Below are positions 14,711-24,298 of a stretch of 26,183 nt of DNA, piece after piece (the stretch's first letter is position 1; every line of letters starts with the position of its first letter). Location of the stretch: the IMG/VR virus record IMGVR_UViG_3300017753_000082, positions 1-26,183 of that record. One strand, 5' to 3'. Position numbers and translations under genes: made by a program. The notes beneath the pieces are model-generated. The model was not told where the DNA came from. It saw nothing but the letters and a program-made list of their open reading frames with translations, and ran no database searches. The DNA is from a virus.

Positions 14711-17700
14711 TTATGATATTAAATTTTGTGATTTAAGTTCTTTTACAATGTTACCCGCTCTATCCTGTAATGTTTGAGGGATATCTGCAGGTAAAACAAT
14801 ACCCGATGAAGTTTTTCCATCTTGTTTTGGAAAATCTAACACAATGTTAGTTTCATCTGGTGTTTTTTTCAATATGATAAATCTTTTAATTGCACGTGCA
14901 TCAGCGGCATTAGCAGGTGTTGAAAAATCTTCACAGGCTCTAGCAGGAATATCTTTATCAAATTCTATAGTAACTCTTCTTGTATTAGTTACTTCATCTC
15001 TAAGTACAGTATTTACACGTTTTACTTGTCTTTCAAATGAACGTGGGAATATAGCACTTCCTGATCCTGCTTCACCCGCTTTAGTATCAGCAAATTTAAA
15101 TATATCTCCTTCATTAATAGAGAATTCTTCATCTATTATTCCAAATGAATCTGATCCACTTTCATATATAGAAGAAGTTTGTATAAAATTACCATACCAA
15201 TAAGACATAGAAACAGATGCAGTTAATATATTAAATGAACCTGTATTATTTCTTAAAAAGAAAGCATTACTATTATTTGCATCTCCACCATCTGAAACAC
15301 TCGAAGTTATACTTACTACAGGATCTGAAGGTAAATAATAAGTGTATTGTGGAGTTTGATATTGAACTGAAGAGTTAATTATAGATAAAGAAGCACTTCC
15401 AATTTCGGGACTACCAAAGTCTGTTTTAAATATTCCTCCTAATGCTGAAGGAGAATATTCTAGTTGGGCATTTATATTGTCTGTATTTTTAGGTAATGTT
15501 ACAGAATTATTTAAAGGATATGTTGCGTTTAATAAAGCAAAATCTCCTAAATCAGTAGATGATGATATTAAAGGTAAAGTTCCATTAAAAGGATTCCATG
15601 TAATATCATTTATAGGTGCAGAAGGATTCTTAGGAATTCTAACTTGTAACTCAAATTCACCTTGAAGGTTAACTACTAAATCATTGTCCCACCAAATAGA
15701 GTCTCTATTTACAGGAGTATTTCTAGTTAATTTTATTGAGGGGATACCCGCTACAGAAACTAAATTACTTCCACTTATAACAGAAATAGTATCTGTAGAA
15801 AGATTACCTATTTGAATAAAATTACCATTTAAACTATCAGTAATGGGTTGAAAATCATTTTGACTTAAATTTTCTATTGAATTAGTAGTAAAACTATATT
15901 GTAATGTACTACTACCTGTTGGGTTTTGTAACATAGGAAGATATCTAAAACCACCAGCATATACTGATTTTAGGCCATCTAAATATTTTTGATCTGAAAA
16001 TTCTTGGTTATTATCAAGTGATATATCTATTTCTTTTTTCTGATTAAATATATTTTGAACTTCAAATATAGTTTTGTTACCTCGAGTTAATTCTATAACA
16101 TTAGATCTACCATCAATTAAATATTTAATATAAACATTTGATCTATCTGGAAATGCCGAGCCTGTTTCTACAATTTCTGAGAAGTAAGCAAATTTAAGTG
16201 AATTTAAATCAATTGCAGCAGTTTGTCCATATGAATTATCTCCTATAGTATAATCATTATATTTTTGAGATATTGTTTTACTACCTAAATAACGTGGATT
16301 TACATTACGTAATAAAGTATAATTACTATCTTGAATAGGAGCATCTAAAAATTGGCTATTATCTTCTGTTATATTGCCAAAAGATCTACTAGTAATATAT
16401 CCTATATTAACAGGTGTAACTATATCTGAAGAATAATCAACATCCATATATTTAGTTGATTTTCTAGCTTCAATTACATTATTTAATTCAGGATTAAAGG
16501 GTACGGCAGAGTAAGATACAGCAGTATCATTATCTCCTTGAGTTCTAAAAAAACTTTTTTCTGTAATAACACTAGAAGTAGGTTGAGAATAAACGGTTAA
16601 TTCACTACCACTATACTCACCTGTAAATGGTTCTCTATTATCTGTAAAATTATAAATTACACCTGATGCTGTAATTGTGTTTGCGGAACTTGAGGGGATT
16701 AGTATTTCACCTGTATATTCAGTATTAAGTTTTTGGTTCATTGGATTAGAACCTGTAACACTAACTATATCTAATGACCCACTATGATCTATATATGTAA
16801 AAGAAGGTTCAAATCTTATTGTTTTATTTCTTTCAAGTAGATTCTGTTTAATTAAAAACCCAGTAGATAGTTCAGCGGTTGCAGGAACAAAATCCTCTAC
16901 CATTTTAAATAAAGAACTATCAAAATATGATAATAATTTTACTACATCAAAAACGTTTTGTTTTCTGTAATATTTGTTAAAGTAAAATTGTTTAACAGCC
17001 TCTAATCCACTATATGAAGATGAAGCTGCTAATTTAGGATCGCCTATATATTCATCAATATTAAAGTATCCTAACTGTTCTGTAATATCTCTATTTATAG
17101 AGTCCTGAGGTGAAATTGCTACTTCTACGTCATTAACATCCATTGTGTATCTATCATTTGGATATTGTTGAATAGTAGTATAAGGAGATAATGTTGAACC
17201 TGATGCTTCAGGATTATCGTAAATTCTTATTTTATCATCTATAGGGTTATATGCTCCTAAATTTGGGGATTGAATTAAAGAATAATATTCTGTAGGTTGA
17301 TAGCTTTCTGTTGTAAAATTTGTTATTATACCATAAGAAACAGTAGTTGAACCAGTTCCTAAGAAAAAGGAAGCAGTAGGAACAAACGAACCTGTAATAG
17401 AAGGGTGAACCGAAGTTACAATATTATTTCCATCTGATCCTGATATTTGTAAATCATTTCCTAAAGGTAATCTATAAACTAAGTCATATAATGAGGATGT
17501 AACTTTATTTGATCTAATTGAGCGTGGATCTAATACATGTTGATCAAAAGCAGATTGACTTAATATTGTTGACCACATTCTAATTTCTTGGAAAGAACCA
17601 TCAAATACTACTCCATTTGGAGCTAAAATATTATTACTTCCTGTACCTCCTACATGACCTGCAAGTGCTGCATTATTAGAAACAAATGAGAAATTATTCC

Positions 17701-20092
17701 ATGATCCATTATAAGAGGCAGATTCGGATCCACTAATATTTAAACTTTGTGAAGCTTGATATTTTATAAATGTTCCATCTTTACCATCATAATCTGTACT
17801 TTTTACAGTTAAGGTATAAGTTTGTGCAGAACCACTATCATATAAAAATACACTACCAGTTTCTCTATTTAATTTTAATGTCCACCAACTACCAGAGAAG
17901 AAGGGCATTGTAATAGGTTGTGTTTTAGCATACCCTTGTGAACCAGATAAGAAAAATCTTAATTCTCCATTAACAGAATTAATATCATTTAATATAGGAC
18001 TATCATAAGAAGCATTAGATGCTGATGGGTAATATAATTGTACTCCAAATTGTGTATTTTCATCTTGATTTACTTGGAACAATGATTGACTATAATAAGA
18101 AGCAGATGGTAAACCATTTGTTTTAAATCTAAATTCTACAGTATCAGGTGTGGAACTTGCAGCTTTTGGTCCATTCCATGTACCTTCAATTACGTTCCAA
18201 TCTATATCAATAGCATTCCACTCATCTGAAAAGTTAGTAATAAAAGGCAACCATGGGATTTGAATACTAGAGGATTGTCTAGTTTCAAGCCCATAAGCAA
18301 ACTTATCTACTACTTGGTTAACTGTAGGGATATTTTTCTGATCTCCTCCAAATTCATTTACTTTTAATATTGTTTCAGGAATACCAAAACAATTAAGTAA
18401 TGCTCTTAATCCTTGTTTAGTACCTCTTGTTTTTAATAAGTAAGGTAAATTATTATAAATACGTTTGTATACTTCTTTATTTAAAGTATCTGAAGTATTA
18501 GCATCATTAGAAGCAGATATATAGGTTTCTACTCTTTGAGTACCTGTTGAAGGTGTAGCTGAACCTGAAGGGGTTAAACCTAATAGGTCAGTAAATAGAT
18601 CTTCATTAGTTCTATTAGAAGTATATAATTTAATTCCTAAGGAACGTAAAGCATCTCCAACTAAATCTTTTGATATACCGTAATCAATTCTATTATCACT
18701 ATTTTTTATGTCTCCTATAGCTCTAGTATAAGTCCATAAAGTATCAAAATGTTGACCCATCATTGATACTAGAAAATCTAAATTTTGATTTTGTGGATCT
18801 TCTTTTATATAAGCAGGAAGACCATTCCAAATATAATCTCTATTATCATTATCATATGTAGAGGCACTTAAAATTTGACCTCCATAATATTCATTTTCAT
18901 CATCTAAAGATCCATACCATACAGAAGAAGATTCTGAATTAACAGGGAAATTAGTAAAAGGAGCTATGTTAGAACCTGATTTAGGCCAAGATTTTGAACC
19001 AGAATTAAAGTATAAAAAATACTCATATCCATCAAATTTTTCTATTAAATTATCAACGTTTTGTTGTAAAGTTGATTTTGATGAAGATATATAAGAATTA
19101 TCAGTTAACGGATTTAAAGATTTTAATTGATTTAAATCATTCTGATAATTTTCAATTAATGTTAACTTTGCTTTAAAATTTTCTAATCTATTATAGGCTG
19201 AGGAGAAGTGTACAAAATTATTATAAGAATTGTAATCAATATTAATACTAACATCTTTATCTTCTAATATAGATTTTATCTGTTGTAATGATGAAGTTAC
19301 ATTTGTATCTAATATTTCATTAAGATTTAAATACTTAGTTGAAACATTAGTTTGTAAATTTAAATCAACATTTGTATTAGGACCTCTAAGTAGTTCAAAC
19401 TCTTCTTCTTCTTCTTCAGGTAAAATTTTTATATCAACATTAAAAGAAAAGGGATCAGAAACTTGTTCTGTTACCCATAAAGTGTCTTTTTCTGTATATT
19501 CTATAGGTAAAGGTTCATATAATTTTATATAAACACTTGGTTCTGTAGTTAAAGATGTATCTAATAAAGTATTAACACCTAAAAAAGTTTGATTATCACC
19601 AAAATTTACAAGAAAATCAGAATAAAAACTTTTATTGGTTTTTGAATTAATATAGTTAAAATATGAAGTACTTAAAGCTTCATAAGATAAATCATTAGTT
19701 ACTATTCTAATTTCAGTTCTATCTTCAGATATCTCTTTTATAAAAAATCTCCTATCAGAATTACTTAAAAATAAATTTCTATAAGGATAATAAGTTAAAT
19801 TAAAAGTACCGGCTTCATACCCTAAACTTTGTACATCAATTTCTGGATCAACATAAATTTGGTTAAATAAGCTACTACTTTCTGAGGTTGTTTGGGTTTG
19901 AAAATTTTGGAAATTATAAGAAGAAGTTAAAAGTAATCCAGATTCATCAAAAACATGAAGCTCAATTACATCTTGAGGGGCTCCATAATCCCTAATTAAA
20001 GATGAAGAATTAAGTAAATTCTTATCCTTAGGTATATAGTTTTGATTAATAAAACTTTCTGAACCTGTAGTAATTACATTTATTTCTTCCAT
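14711..20092 (-). CDS. Giant baseplate/tail structural protein (1793 aa) with gpI-like and LamG-like regions
   Basis: The largest gene here. Residues 1-200 are beta-rich. About 225-232 is a run of Glu. About 250-350 is helical, with a possible coiled coil (ENYQNDLNQLKSLN). Residues about 440-580 resemble the tail protein I (P2 gpI) type of domain, with YKRIYNNLPYLLKTRGTKQG and ALLNCFGIPETIL. Residues about 645-860 look like a concanavalin-A/LamG jelly roll (FRFKT...FFSGSWWTLKLNRETGSVFLYDSG...FDGSFQEIRMWSTILSQ). The remaining 900 residues are Ser/Thr/Asn-rich beta structure ending in a charged tail. Position after gp25, gp6 and two smaller genes suggests a wedge protein in the role of T4 gp7, but I see no direct sequence proof. 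The start codon overlaps the upstream stop by 1 nt (TAATG). Confidence 0.8.
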   Translation of the reverse strand: MEEINVITTGSESFINQNYIPKDKNLLNSSSLIRDYGAPQDVIELHVFDESGLLLTSSYNFQNFQTQTTSESSSLFNQIYVDPEIDVQSLGYEAGTFNLTYYPYRNLFLSNSDRRFFIKEISEDRTEIRIVTNDLSYEALSTSYFNYINSKTNKSFYSDFLVNFGDNQTFLGVNTLLDTSLTTEPSVYIKLYEPLPIEYTEKDTLWVTEQVSDPFSFNVDIKILPEEEEEEFELLRGPNTNVDLNLQTNVSTKYLNLNEILDTNVTSSLQQIKSILEDKDVSINIDYNSYNNFVHFSSAYNRLENFKAKLTLIENYQNDLNQLKSLNPLTDNSYISSSKSTLQQNVDNLIEKFDGYEYFLYFNSGSKSWPKSGSNIAPFTNFPVNSESSSVWYGSLDDENEYYGGQILSASTYDNDNRDYIWNGLPAYIKEDPQNQNLDFLVSMMGQHFDTLWTYTRAIGDIKNSDNRIDYGISKDLVGDALRSLGIKLYTSNRTNEDLFTDLLGLTPSGSATPSTGTQRVETYISASNDANTSDTLNKEVYKRIYNNLPYLLKTRGTKQGLRALLNCFGIPETILKVNEFGGDQKNIPTVNQVVDKFAYGLETRQSSSIQIPWLPFITNFSDEWNAIDIDWNVIEGTWNGPKAASSTPDTVEFRFKTNGLPSASYYSQSLFQVNQDENTQFGVQLYYPSASNASYDSPILNDINSVNGELRFFLSGSQGYAKTQPITMPFFSGSWWTLKLNRETGSVFLYDSGSAQTYTLTVKSTDYDGKDGTFIKYQASQSLNISGSESASYNGSWNNFSFVSNNAALAGHVGGTGSNNILAPNGVVFDGSFQEIRMWSTILSQSAFDQHVLDPRSIRSNKVTSSLYDLVYRLPLGNDLQISGSDGNNIVTSVHPSITGSFVPTASFFLGTGSTTVSYGIITNFTTESYQPTEYYSLIQSPNLGAYNPIDDKIRIYDNPEASGSTLSPYTTIQQYPNDRYTMDVNDVEVAISPQDSINRDITEQLGYFNIDEYIGDPKLAASSSYSGLEAVKQFYFNKYYRKQNVFDVVKLLSYFDSSLFKMVEDFVPATAELSTGFLIKQNLLERNKTIRFEPSFTYIDHSGSLDIVSVTGSNPMNQKLNTEYTGEILIPSSSANTITASGVIYNFTDNREPFTGEYSGSELTVYSQPTSSVITEKSFFRTQGDNDTAVSYSAVPFNPELNNVIEARKSTKYMDVDYSSDIVTPVNIGYITSRSFGNITEDNSQFLDAPIQDSNYTLLRNVNPRYLGSKTISQKYNDYTIGDNSYGQTAAIDLNSLKFAYFSEIVETGSAFPDRSNVYIKYLIDGRSNVIELTRGNKTIFEVQNIFNQKKEIDISLDNNQEFSDQKYLDGLKSVYAGGFRYLPMLQNPTGSSTLQYSFTTNSIENLSQNDFQPITDSLNGNFIQIGNLSTDTISVISGSNLVSVAGIPSIKLTRNTPVNRDSIWWDNDLVVNLQGEFELQVRIPKNPSAPINDITWNPFNGTLPLISSSTDLGDFALLNATYPLNNSVTLPKNTDNINAQLEYSPSALGGIFKTDFGSPEIGSASLSIINSSVQYQTPQYTYYLPSDPVVSITSSVSDGGDANNSNAFFLRNNTGSFNILTASVSMSYWYGNFIQTSSIYESGSDSFGIIDEEFSINEGDIFKFADTKAGEAGSGSAIFPRSFERQVKRVNTVLRDEVTNTRRVTIEFDKDIPARACEDFSTPANAADARAIKRFIILKKTPDETNIVLDFPKQDGKTSSGIVLPADIPQTLQDRAGNIVKELKSQNLIS
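17513..18160 (-). other. LamG / concanavalin-A-like domain in the 1793-aa protein
   Basis: Residues about 645-860. The alternating strands, the W-W-x-L-K-L-N-R segment (about 736-743) and the closing FDGSFQEIRMWSTILSQSAFD (about 830-850) match the usual end of LamG-type domains, where a W-x-x-x-L-S-x-x-x-F/I motif follows a G-x-I-D/E strand. This suggests glycan or protein binding, or a structural role. Confidence 0.55.
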
Positions 20093-20442
20093 TATACTGC
20101 AGTAGATAAGTTAACTATCTCTTGTTGTGCTGAGAGTAATTGTATTCTTAAATCGTTTATTTCATCAAGTAAAGATTGAATTTCATCCGCCTGACCTGAT
20201 ACACCTATATAAGATGAACTTCGAGTAACTAATTCTTCATGTGATCCATTAGCTCCATTTCTAGGTATTTCAAAAAATAGTCTATCATACTCAGCAAAAA
20301 ATTCGGCTACAGTCATTTGATCAGGAATAGCTAGTGGTGTTTCTTCAACTACTACTAGTTCTGAAAATTCTGTGTTTACTATTTTAGGGTAAGTAATTTT
20401 ACCAAAAACTTCTTTTGAAAATTTTACTTCTTCTGTTGCCAT
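20092..20442 (-). CDS. Small coiled-coil structural protein, 116 aa
   Basis: A 116-aa protein. Residues 1-75 are mixed, with MTVAEFFAEYDRLFFEIPRNG at about 43-63. Residues about 85-112 (DEIQSLLDEINDLRIQLLSAQQEIVNL) are a clear coiled coil with heptad Leu/Ile, likely for trimerisation or wedge assembly. It shares TAATG stop/start junctions with both neighbours (1-nt overlaps at 20442 and 20092), a sign of translational coupling and fixed stoichiometry. The family is not recognised. Its place between two baseplate-region genes suggests a wedge or connector part. Confidence 0.8.
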   Translation of the reverse strand: MATEEVKFSKEVFGKITYPKIVNTEFSELVVVEETPLAIPDQMTVAEFFAEYDRLFFEIPRNGANGSHEELVTRSSSYIGVSGQADEIQSLLDEINDLRIQLLSAQQEIVNLSTAV

Positions 20443-21503
20443 TATCTAACTATTTTAAAGTAATTACCTTCATCTTCAATAACTAATGTTTCTCCATCAA
20501 TTACAGTTTTAACTAATAACTGATAGTATCTTTCAGGTTCTAACCCATCCATATAAACAGTAAAATAATTACCATCGTTATTAGCACTTATTTTAGTATA
20601 TGAAGTATCAAAATCAACTACCATTTCGTTTGTTTTAATATCTTTTAGACCCCAATATGAAGAGGTAGGTAGTATTTTAGCATTTAAATATACAGAACTT
20701 GTTTGAAAAGCCCTAGCAGGATAAGTATCTCTTGCTCTTAATTTAAAGTTATAAATTCCACTATCTTCAAATTGTTGTTTATTATTTGTAAATGATAATA
20801 TAAAATCACTACCTGTTACTAAAGGTAAAGAAGATGTATAATCTGAATCATCCCATTTAAATTCTAAAGTAGGGGGATATATTGTATGAGTATCTACAGA
20901 AAAATAATTTGTTTCAACAAATGAGCTAGAAAATTCTATGCTAGCACTGTGTTTAACTATAAACCCATCATTAGAAAAACTAGCTGCATTCCATAACTGT
21001 ACTATATCTGTAACATCCATTGAGATATCTTTATCACTAGTATAAGTAAAATCTTGTGAGGATGAAGCTTGGTTTAAATAAAAATCACCACCACCAGTAA
21101 CCCAAGCATTTGAACCAGAAGTTCCTCTCCAACCCCATGAACACCCATCGGTTGTTTTAGGTACATCGCTTACTCTACCAGTTCCCATATCCCATGCTCC
21201 TGATACAGGGTATGATTCTAGGGTATAATTTAATGGCGCGTTTTCAGCGTTTGCTAGGTATAATCTTAAGTTACTTTGGAAAGTCGAACCACTTATTTTA
21301 TTTGAAACAACATCGTTTATATCCGTTGAATTGAATTGAATTAATGCTCGAGTTACAGCAGGTAAATCACCTGTAGCTGATGATAATTGATTAATTCCAT
21401 TATAATTAGAAATATCTAATATTTCATCTCGTCCTGTATTTTGTGAAGGATATTTAGATAAAATAAAAGTATCTTTTTCGGGAAATATTTTATATACTGC
21501 CAT
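20442..21503 (-). CDS. Beta-rich baseplate/tail structural protein, 353 aa (DNRLRE-like N-terminus)
   Basis: The N-terminal 215 residues follow the layout of DNRLRE-type beta-sandwich domains: YKIFPEKDTFI at the start, RALIQFNSTDI (about 52-62), LRLYLANAE, TLESYPVSGAWDMGTGR (about 94-110), MDVTDIVQLW (about 162-171), DGFIVKHS and PPTLEFKWDD. The remaining 135 residues form further beta strands, ending FKIVR. The DNRLRE match is by pattern only. It lies directly after gp6, so a baseplate wedge or tail role is likely. The start is 4 nt after the gp6 stop without a Shine-Dalgarno sequence. There is no enzymatic motif. Confidence 0.75.
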   Translation of the reverse strand: MAVYKIFPEKDTFILSKYPSQNTGRDEILDISNYNGINQLSSATGDLPAVTRALIQFNSTDINDVVSNKISGSTFQSNLRLYLANAENAPLNYTLESYPVSGAWDMGTGRVSDVPKTTDGCSWGWRGTSGSNAWVTGGGDFYLNQASSSQDFTYTSDKDISMDVTDIVQLWNAASFSNDGFIVKHSASIEFSSSFVETNYFSVDTHTIYPPTLEFKWDDSDYTSSLPLVTGSDFILSFTNNKQQFEDSGIYNFKLRARDTYPARAFQTSSVYLNAKILPTSSYWGLKDIKTNEMVVDFDTSYTKISANNDGNYFTVYMDGLEPERYYQLLVKTVIDGETLVIEDEGNYFKIVR

Positions 21504-21507
21504 GTTA

Positions 21508-23382
21508 TTAGTTTGTTACTACTTTTCCTTGAATATCAAGTTCGGGGAATTTTACTTCAAAAATTGAAGGATCTAATGAAGGATAAAGCACACCATTTAT
21601 AGTTGCCCCATTGATATCATAAGCATATTTTGAATAATTACTATTTTCTCCTACTTTATTTACTATTTCTAATTTTTTAACAGTTTGAACACCTTCTATA
21701 ACATCAATAACATTACGAACATTATTAATTAATATAGGTTGGTTAATTTGAGCATTATCAGTATTAAAATAATTTGTTAAAGCTGTATTTATATTATTTA
21801 GTACTAGTCTATTATTAAAATTAGGAAGTAATATTACATCATAGTTAACTCCAATATTAATTATAAAAGTATCTTTAATGGTAACAGCATCTGTTAACAT
21901 TCGGTATTCTGCTAAATAAGTTTTTAAATTTTGTTTTAAAGCAGGATCTGCAAAATTTAAATTTCCATTTTCATCTTTAGATAAGATATGTAAACATAAA
22001 GCATTATCATTTTGATCATCATATACAGGAAGTTTAATTCCTACAGATAAATTTTCCTGAGTTACATATGCTTTATATATAACTCCATATTCAGGAGGTA
22101 AAGATAAAGAACGAATTATATAATCTTCTTTTGTAACTGTTCTTAATTGAGTAGGATATTGTGCTATAGCATTTTGTCTAATATCTTCATTAGTATCACC
22201 ATCACCTCCTCCTATTGCAGGTTCTGGGTTGTTGAATGCTAAAGAATCCCTAACTGTAGATTCTAAAGTGTTATCTAAAGAAGCTCCAAAAAAAGTAATA
22301 GTACCTGTTTGTAAACTAGTAATACTATTAGCAGGGGCATTAGATACAGCTCCACCACCAACTAAATAATTAATAGTTAGGGTTGTATTAGAAGGAGCAA
22401 CTCCATAAGTTTTAGAGTATAAAAAGTTAGATGGATCAAAGGCTGTAGTTAATTTATCTACCCCGTAAGGTAATCCTAAACCTACATTATCCGGATTAGG
22501 TAAAATTACTTCATCTGGGTTAGATGAAATTCCAGAACCAAATTGCAATTGTAAAGTATTATTAGATTGAAATCTTGATGTAAATCTATAAGGAACTTTT
22601 TTAATTTTTAATAAATAAGGAGTAGTATCGTTATATTGAACAAAGTTTGGATCATTAGCTGCTATATTAGCTTGAGGATCAAATACAGTTTCTTGTGCTA
22701 AATAGGGTACTTCTGTATATCTTACACCATCACTATCAGTTACATTAATAACTTTAATTATATTAGTATCTCCTATTTGTATAGTAGGAAATTTTTCGGG
22801 AGCATTAAAATCAAAAGTAGTTGTTTTAATTTCTCCAGATGCTACTCTTCTTGTTTTCTTTAATAAATAAAAATTAGGATTATTATCTGATCCTATTGAA
22901 TAAACAGATATATCTGTTGGGTCTGCACTACTTGATACTGAAAAGTCTATTTTATCTTCGATGTAAAAAAATCCACTACTATTACCAGCTTGTAATTGTG
23001 CACCCTCATCTATAATCATTGAATAGTTAAAATCAGGTTCAATAGAACCTCCCGCTATAGTGGCAGGTAATAATTGAAATACTTCTACATTACAAGTTGA
23101 TGCATTAGTAACTTGAGGAAAGTATCCATGATTGTAAGCTAGAGATAATAAATTATTTCTTTGTTTTGAATACTCTATAAAATTTTCTTGTACTTGATTA
23201 TCAGCATAAAAAGATAAAACATCACCTACATAGGATGCCATTTCAACTAACATTAACCCTGCAGAATTTTCTGAAAAGTCATTATAAGTATTAGGGTAAT
23301 ATATTTCAGCAAACTCTAAAAGTTTCTGTTTAAACCCGTCAAAATCTTTATTTAAATATTGTATTTTTTTAGACTCCGCCAT
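21508..23382 (-). CDS. 6: Baseplate wedge protein gp6-like (baseplate J family)
   Basis: A 624-aa protein, close to T4 gp6 (660 aa). The N-terminus (KIQYLNKDFDGFKQKLLEFAEIYYP, then NDFSENSAGLMLVEMASYVGDVLSFYADNQVQENF) is the usual start of gp6 homologues in T4-like phages. The segment at about 380-440, with DIRQNAIAQYPTQLRTVTKEDYIIRSLSLP, matches the core of baseplate J proteins. The C-terminal part (about 505-600) contains the conserved strands found before the end of the family. In T4, gp6 forms the dimer ring that holds the wedges together and triggers sheath contraction. It overlaps the gp25-like gene by 14 nt, the usual partner in the wedge core. Confidence 0.92.
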   Translation of the reverse strand: MAESKKIQYLNKDFDGFKQKLLEFAEIYYPNTYNDFSENSAGLMLVEMASYVGDVLSFYADNQVQENFIEYSKQRNNLLSLAYNHGYFPQVTNASTCNVEVFQLLPATIAGGSIEPDFNYSMIIDEGAQLQAGNSSGFFYIEDKIDFSVSSSADPTDISVYSIGSDNNPNFYLLKKTRRVASGEIKTTTFDFNAPEKFPTIQIGDTNIIKVINVTDSDGVRYTEVPYLAQETVFDPQANIAANDPNFVQYNDTTPYLLKIKKVPYRFTSRFQSNNTLQLQFGSGISSNPDEVILPNPDNVGLGLPYGVDKLTTAFDPSNFLYSKTYGVAPSNTTLTINYLVGGGAVSNAPANSITSLQTGTITFFGASLDNTLESTVRDSLAFNNPEPAIGGGDGDTNEDIRQNAIAQYPTQLRTVTKEDYIIRSLSLPPEYGVIYKAYVTQENLSVGIKLPVYDDQNDNALCLHILSKDENGNLNFADPALKQNLKTYLAEYRMLTDAVTIKDTFIINIGVNYDVILLPNFNNRLVLNNINTALTNYFNTDNAQINQPILINNVRNVIDVIEGVQTVKKLEIVNKVGENSNYSKYAYDINGATINGVLYPSLDPSIFEVKFPELDIQGKVVTN

Positions 23383-23788
23383 TGTTTATATTTATTTGAA
23401 GTTCATCTTCAATATTAGTATTAGCTAAAGAATAATTTAAAGCTATTATAGTAGTATTACTTTGTTGTTCTAATTGTACAGTTAAATTATTTACAATAAC
23501 GTTTGGAAAAAATGTATCAATTCCATTTATAATTAAGTTTTCAACCTCTTCTACTAAATTTTCAGTTAAAGGGTTAAAAATTACATCTCGTAACCCTGAT
23601 CCAAACCCAGGATTCATTATTCTTTCTCGTTTACCTGTTAAAAGAAAATTAAGTAAATTAGATTTAATTGCATCTTGAGTAGTATAAGTTGTATTAATAC
23701 CAGTAGCTCCATTAAAAGGAATACTAATACCTACTCCTACACTAGGTTGCAAGTCTAAAATATCAACGTTACGTGTTATATATGCCAT
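23369..23788 (-). CDS. 25: Baseplate wedge protein gp25-like
   Basis: A 139-aa protein, near T4 gp25 (132 aa). The family signature is at residues 47-75: NFLLTGKRERIMNPGFGSGL followed by RDVIFNPLTENL. It corresponds to the G-E-R-x-x-x-P-x-F-G-x-x-L-x-x-x-x-F pattern of gp25 and its relatives in contractile injection systems. In those systems the protein anchors sheath assembly to the wedge. It is called lysozyme-like by Pfam but has no lysozyme activity. It overlaps the gp6 gene by 14 nt and shares a TAATG junction with the upstream gene. Together with gp6 it firmly marks a contractile tail. Confidence 0.93.
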   Translation of the reverse strand: MAYITRNVDILDLQPSVGVGISIPFNGATGINTTYTTQDAIKSNLLNFLLTGKRERIMNPGFGSGLRDVIFNPLTENLVEEVENLIINGIDTFFPNVIVNNLTVQLEQQSNTTIIALNYSLANTNIEDELQININNGGV

Positions 23789-24270
23789 TATATTTTACCG
23801 TCTTGTTTCATTTTACCCATTAATCCAGAAAAATCAGGAACAGCATCAATTGATACTTGATTTATATCTGATGTTTTAGGTTGTGAGGCTACCATTTCAT
23901 CTACAGAATTAACTGTTTTAGTTTCACCTCCAGGCATTCCGCCTTGGAAACCAACAGCGTTTTGTGCTGTCATAGTTCCTCCATTCATATCTCTCCATCC
24001 ACCTTCAACATGTGTTTGATTTAGGATATCAGATATAGCACCTGCTCCTTCAAATAAAGGTTGAGTTGGTTGTGGGGGTTGTTGTGGAGTAGTAGGTTGT
24101 ACTGTCTCTGTTAATTCAGATAGTGATTTTCTTGGTGTTTTTTGTTCTACAACCGGCTTCTGAATTATTTTAGTTTCGGTAATAGGAGTACTCATAATTA
24201 AAGAAAGTTCTTCCTTAATTACGTCTCTTACCTCTTCTCGAATGATTTTTCTAAAAGCTTCTATTTTCAT
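23788..24270 (-). CDS. Pro/Gln/Gly-rich protein with CTS-like N-terminus, 160 aa
   Basis: The protein begins MKIEAFRKIIREEVRDVIKEEL, a strongly amphipathic helix ending its first half with IIRE at residue 12, like the N-termini of several region 4 proteins. Residues 55-72 are a Pro/Gln/Thr linker, followed by PLFE/GAGA (71-78), another candidate gp21-type site. The rest is Gly/Met/Asn-rich and probably flexible, ending VPDFSGLMGKMKQDGKI. There is no recognised domain. It sits directly before gp25 with a TAATG junction, so it may be a baseplate or hub assembly part. The N-terminal helix alternatively suggests a capsid-directed or chaperone-like protein. A short AT-rich spacer precedes it. The function is unknown. 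Confidence 0.8.
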   Translation of the reverse strand: MKIEAFRKIIREEVRDVIKEELSLIMSTPITETKIIQKPVVEQKTPRKSLSELTETVQPTTPQQPPQPTQPLFEGAGAISDILNQTHVEGGWRDMNGGTMTAQNAVGFQGGMPGGETKTVNSVDEMVASQPKTSDINQVSIDAVPDFSGLMGKMKQDGKI

Positions 24271-24274
24271 GATT

Positions 24275-24282
24275 ATAAATAT
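24275..24282 (-). promoter_or_regulatory. Possible promoter element (ATATTTAT), close to the start codon
   Basis: The 28-nt spacer reads TTAAATAAATATTTATAATC before the ATG at 24270. The core ends only 4 nt before the start codon, unlike the 18-20 nt of the other three. If active it would give a nearly leaderless mRNA, so it is weaker than the others. Confidence 0.25.
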
Positions 24283-24298
24283 TTATTTAACATATTTT

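Noticed and set aside
23369-23788. Lysozyme activity for the gp25-like protein
   Set aside because: The family name in Pfam suggests lysozyme, but gp25 relatives are structural sheath-initiator proteins and no catalytic residues of a lysozyme are evident.
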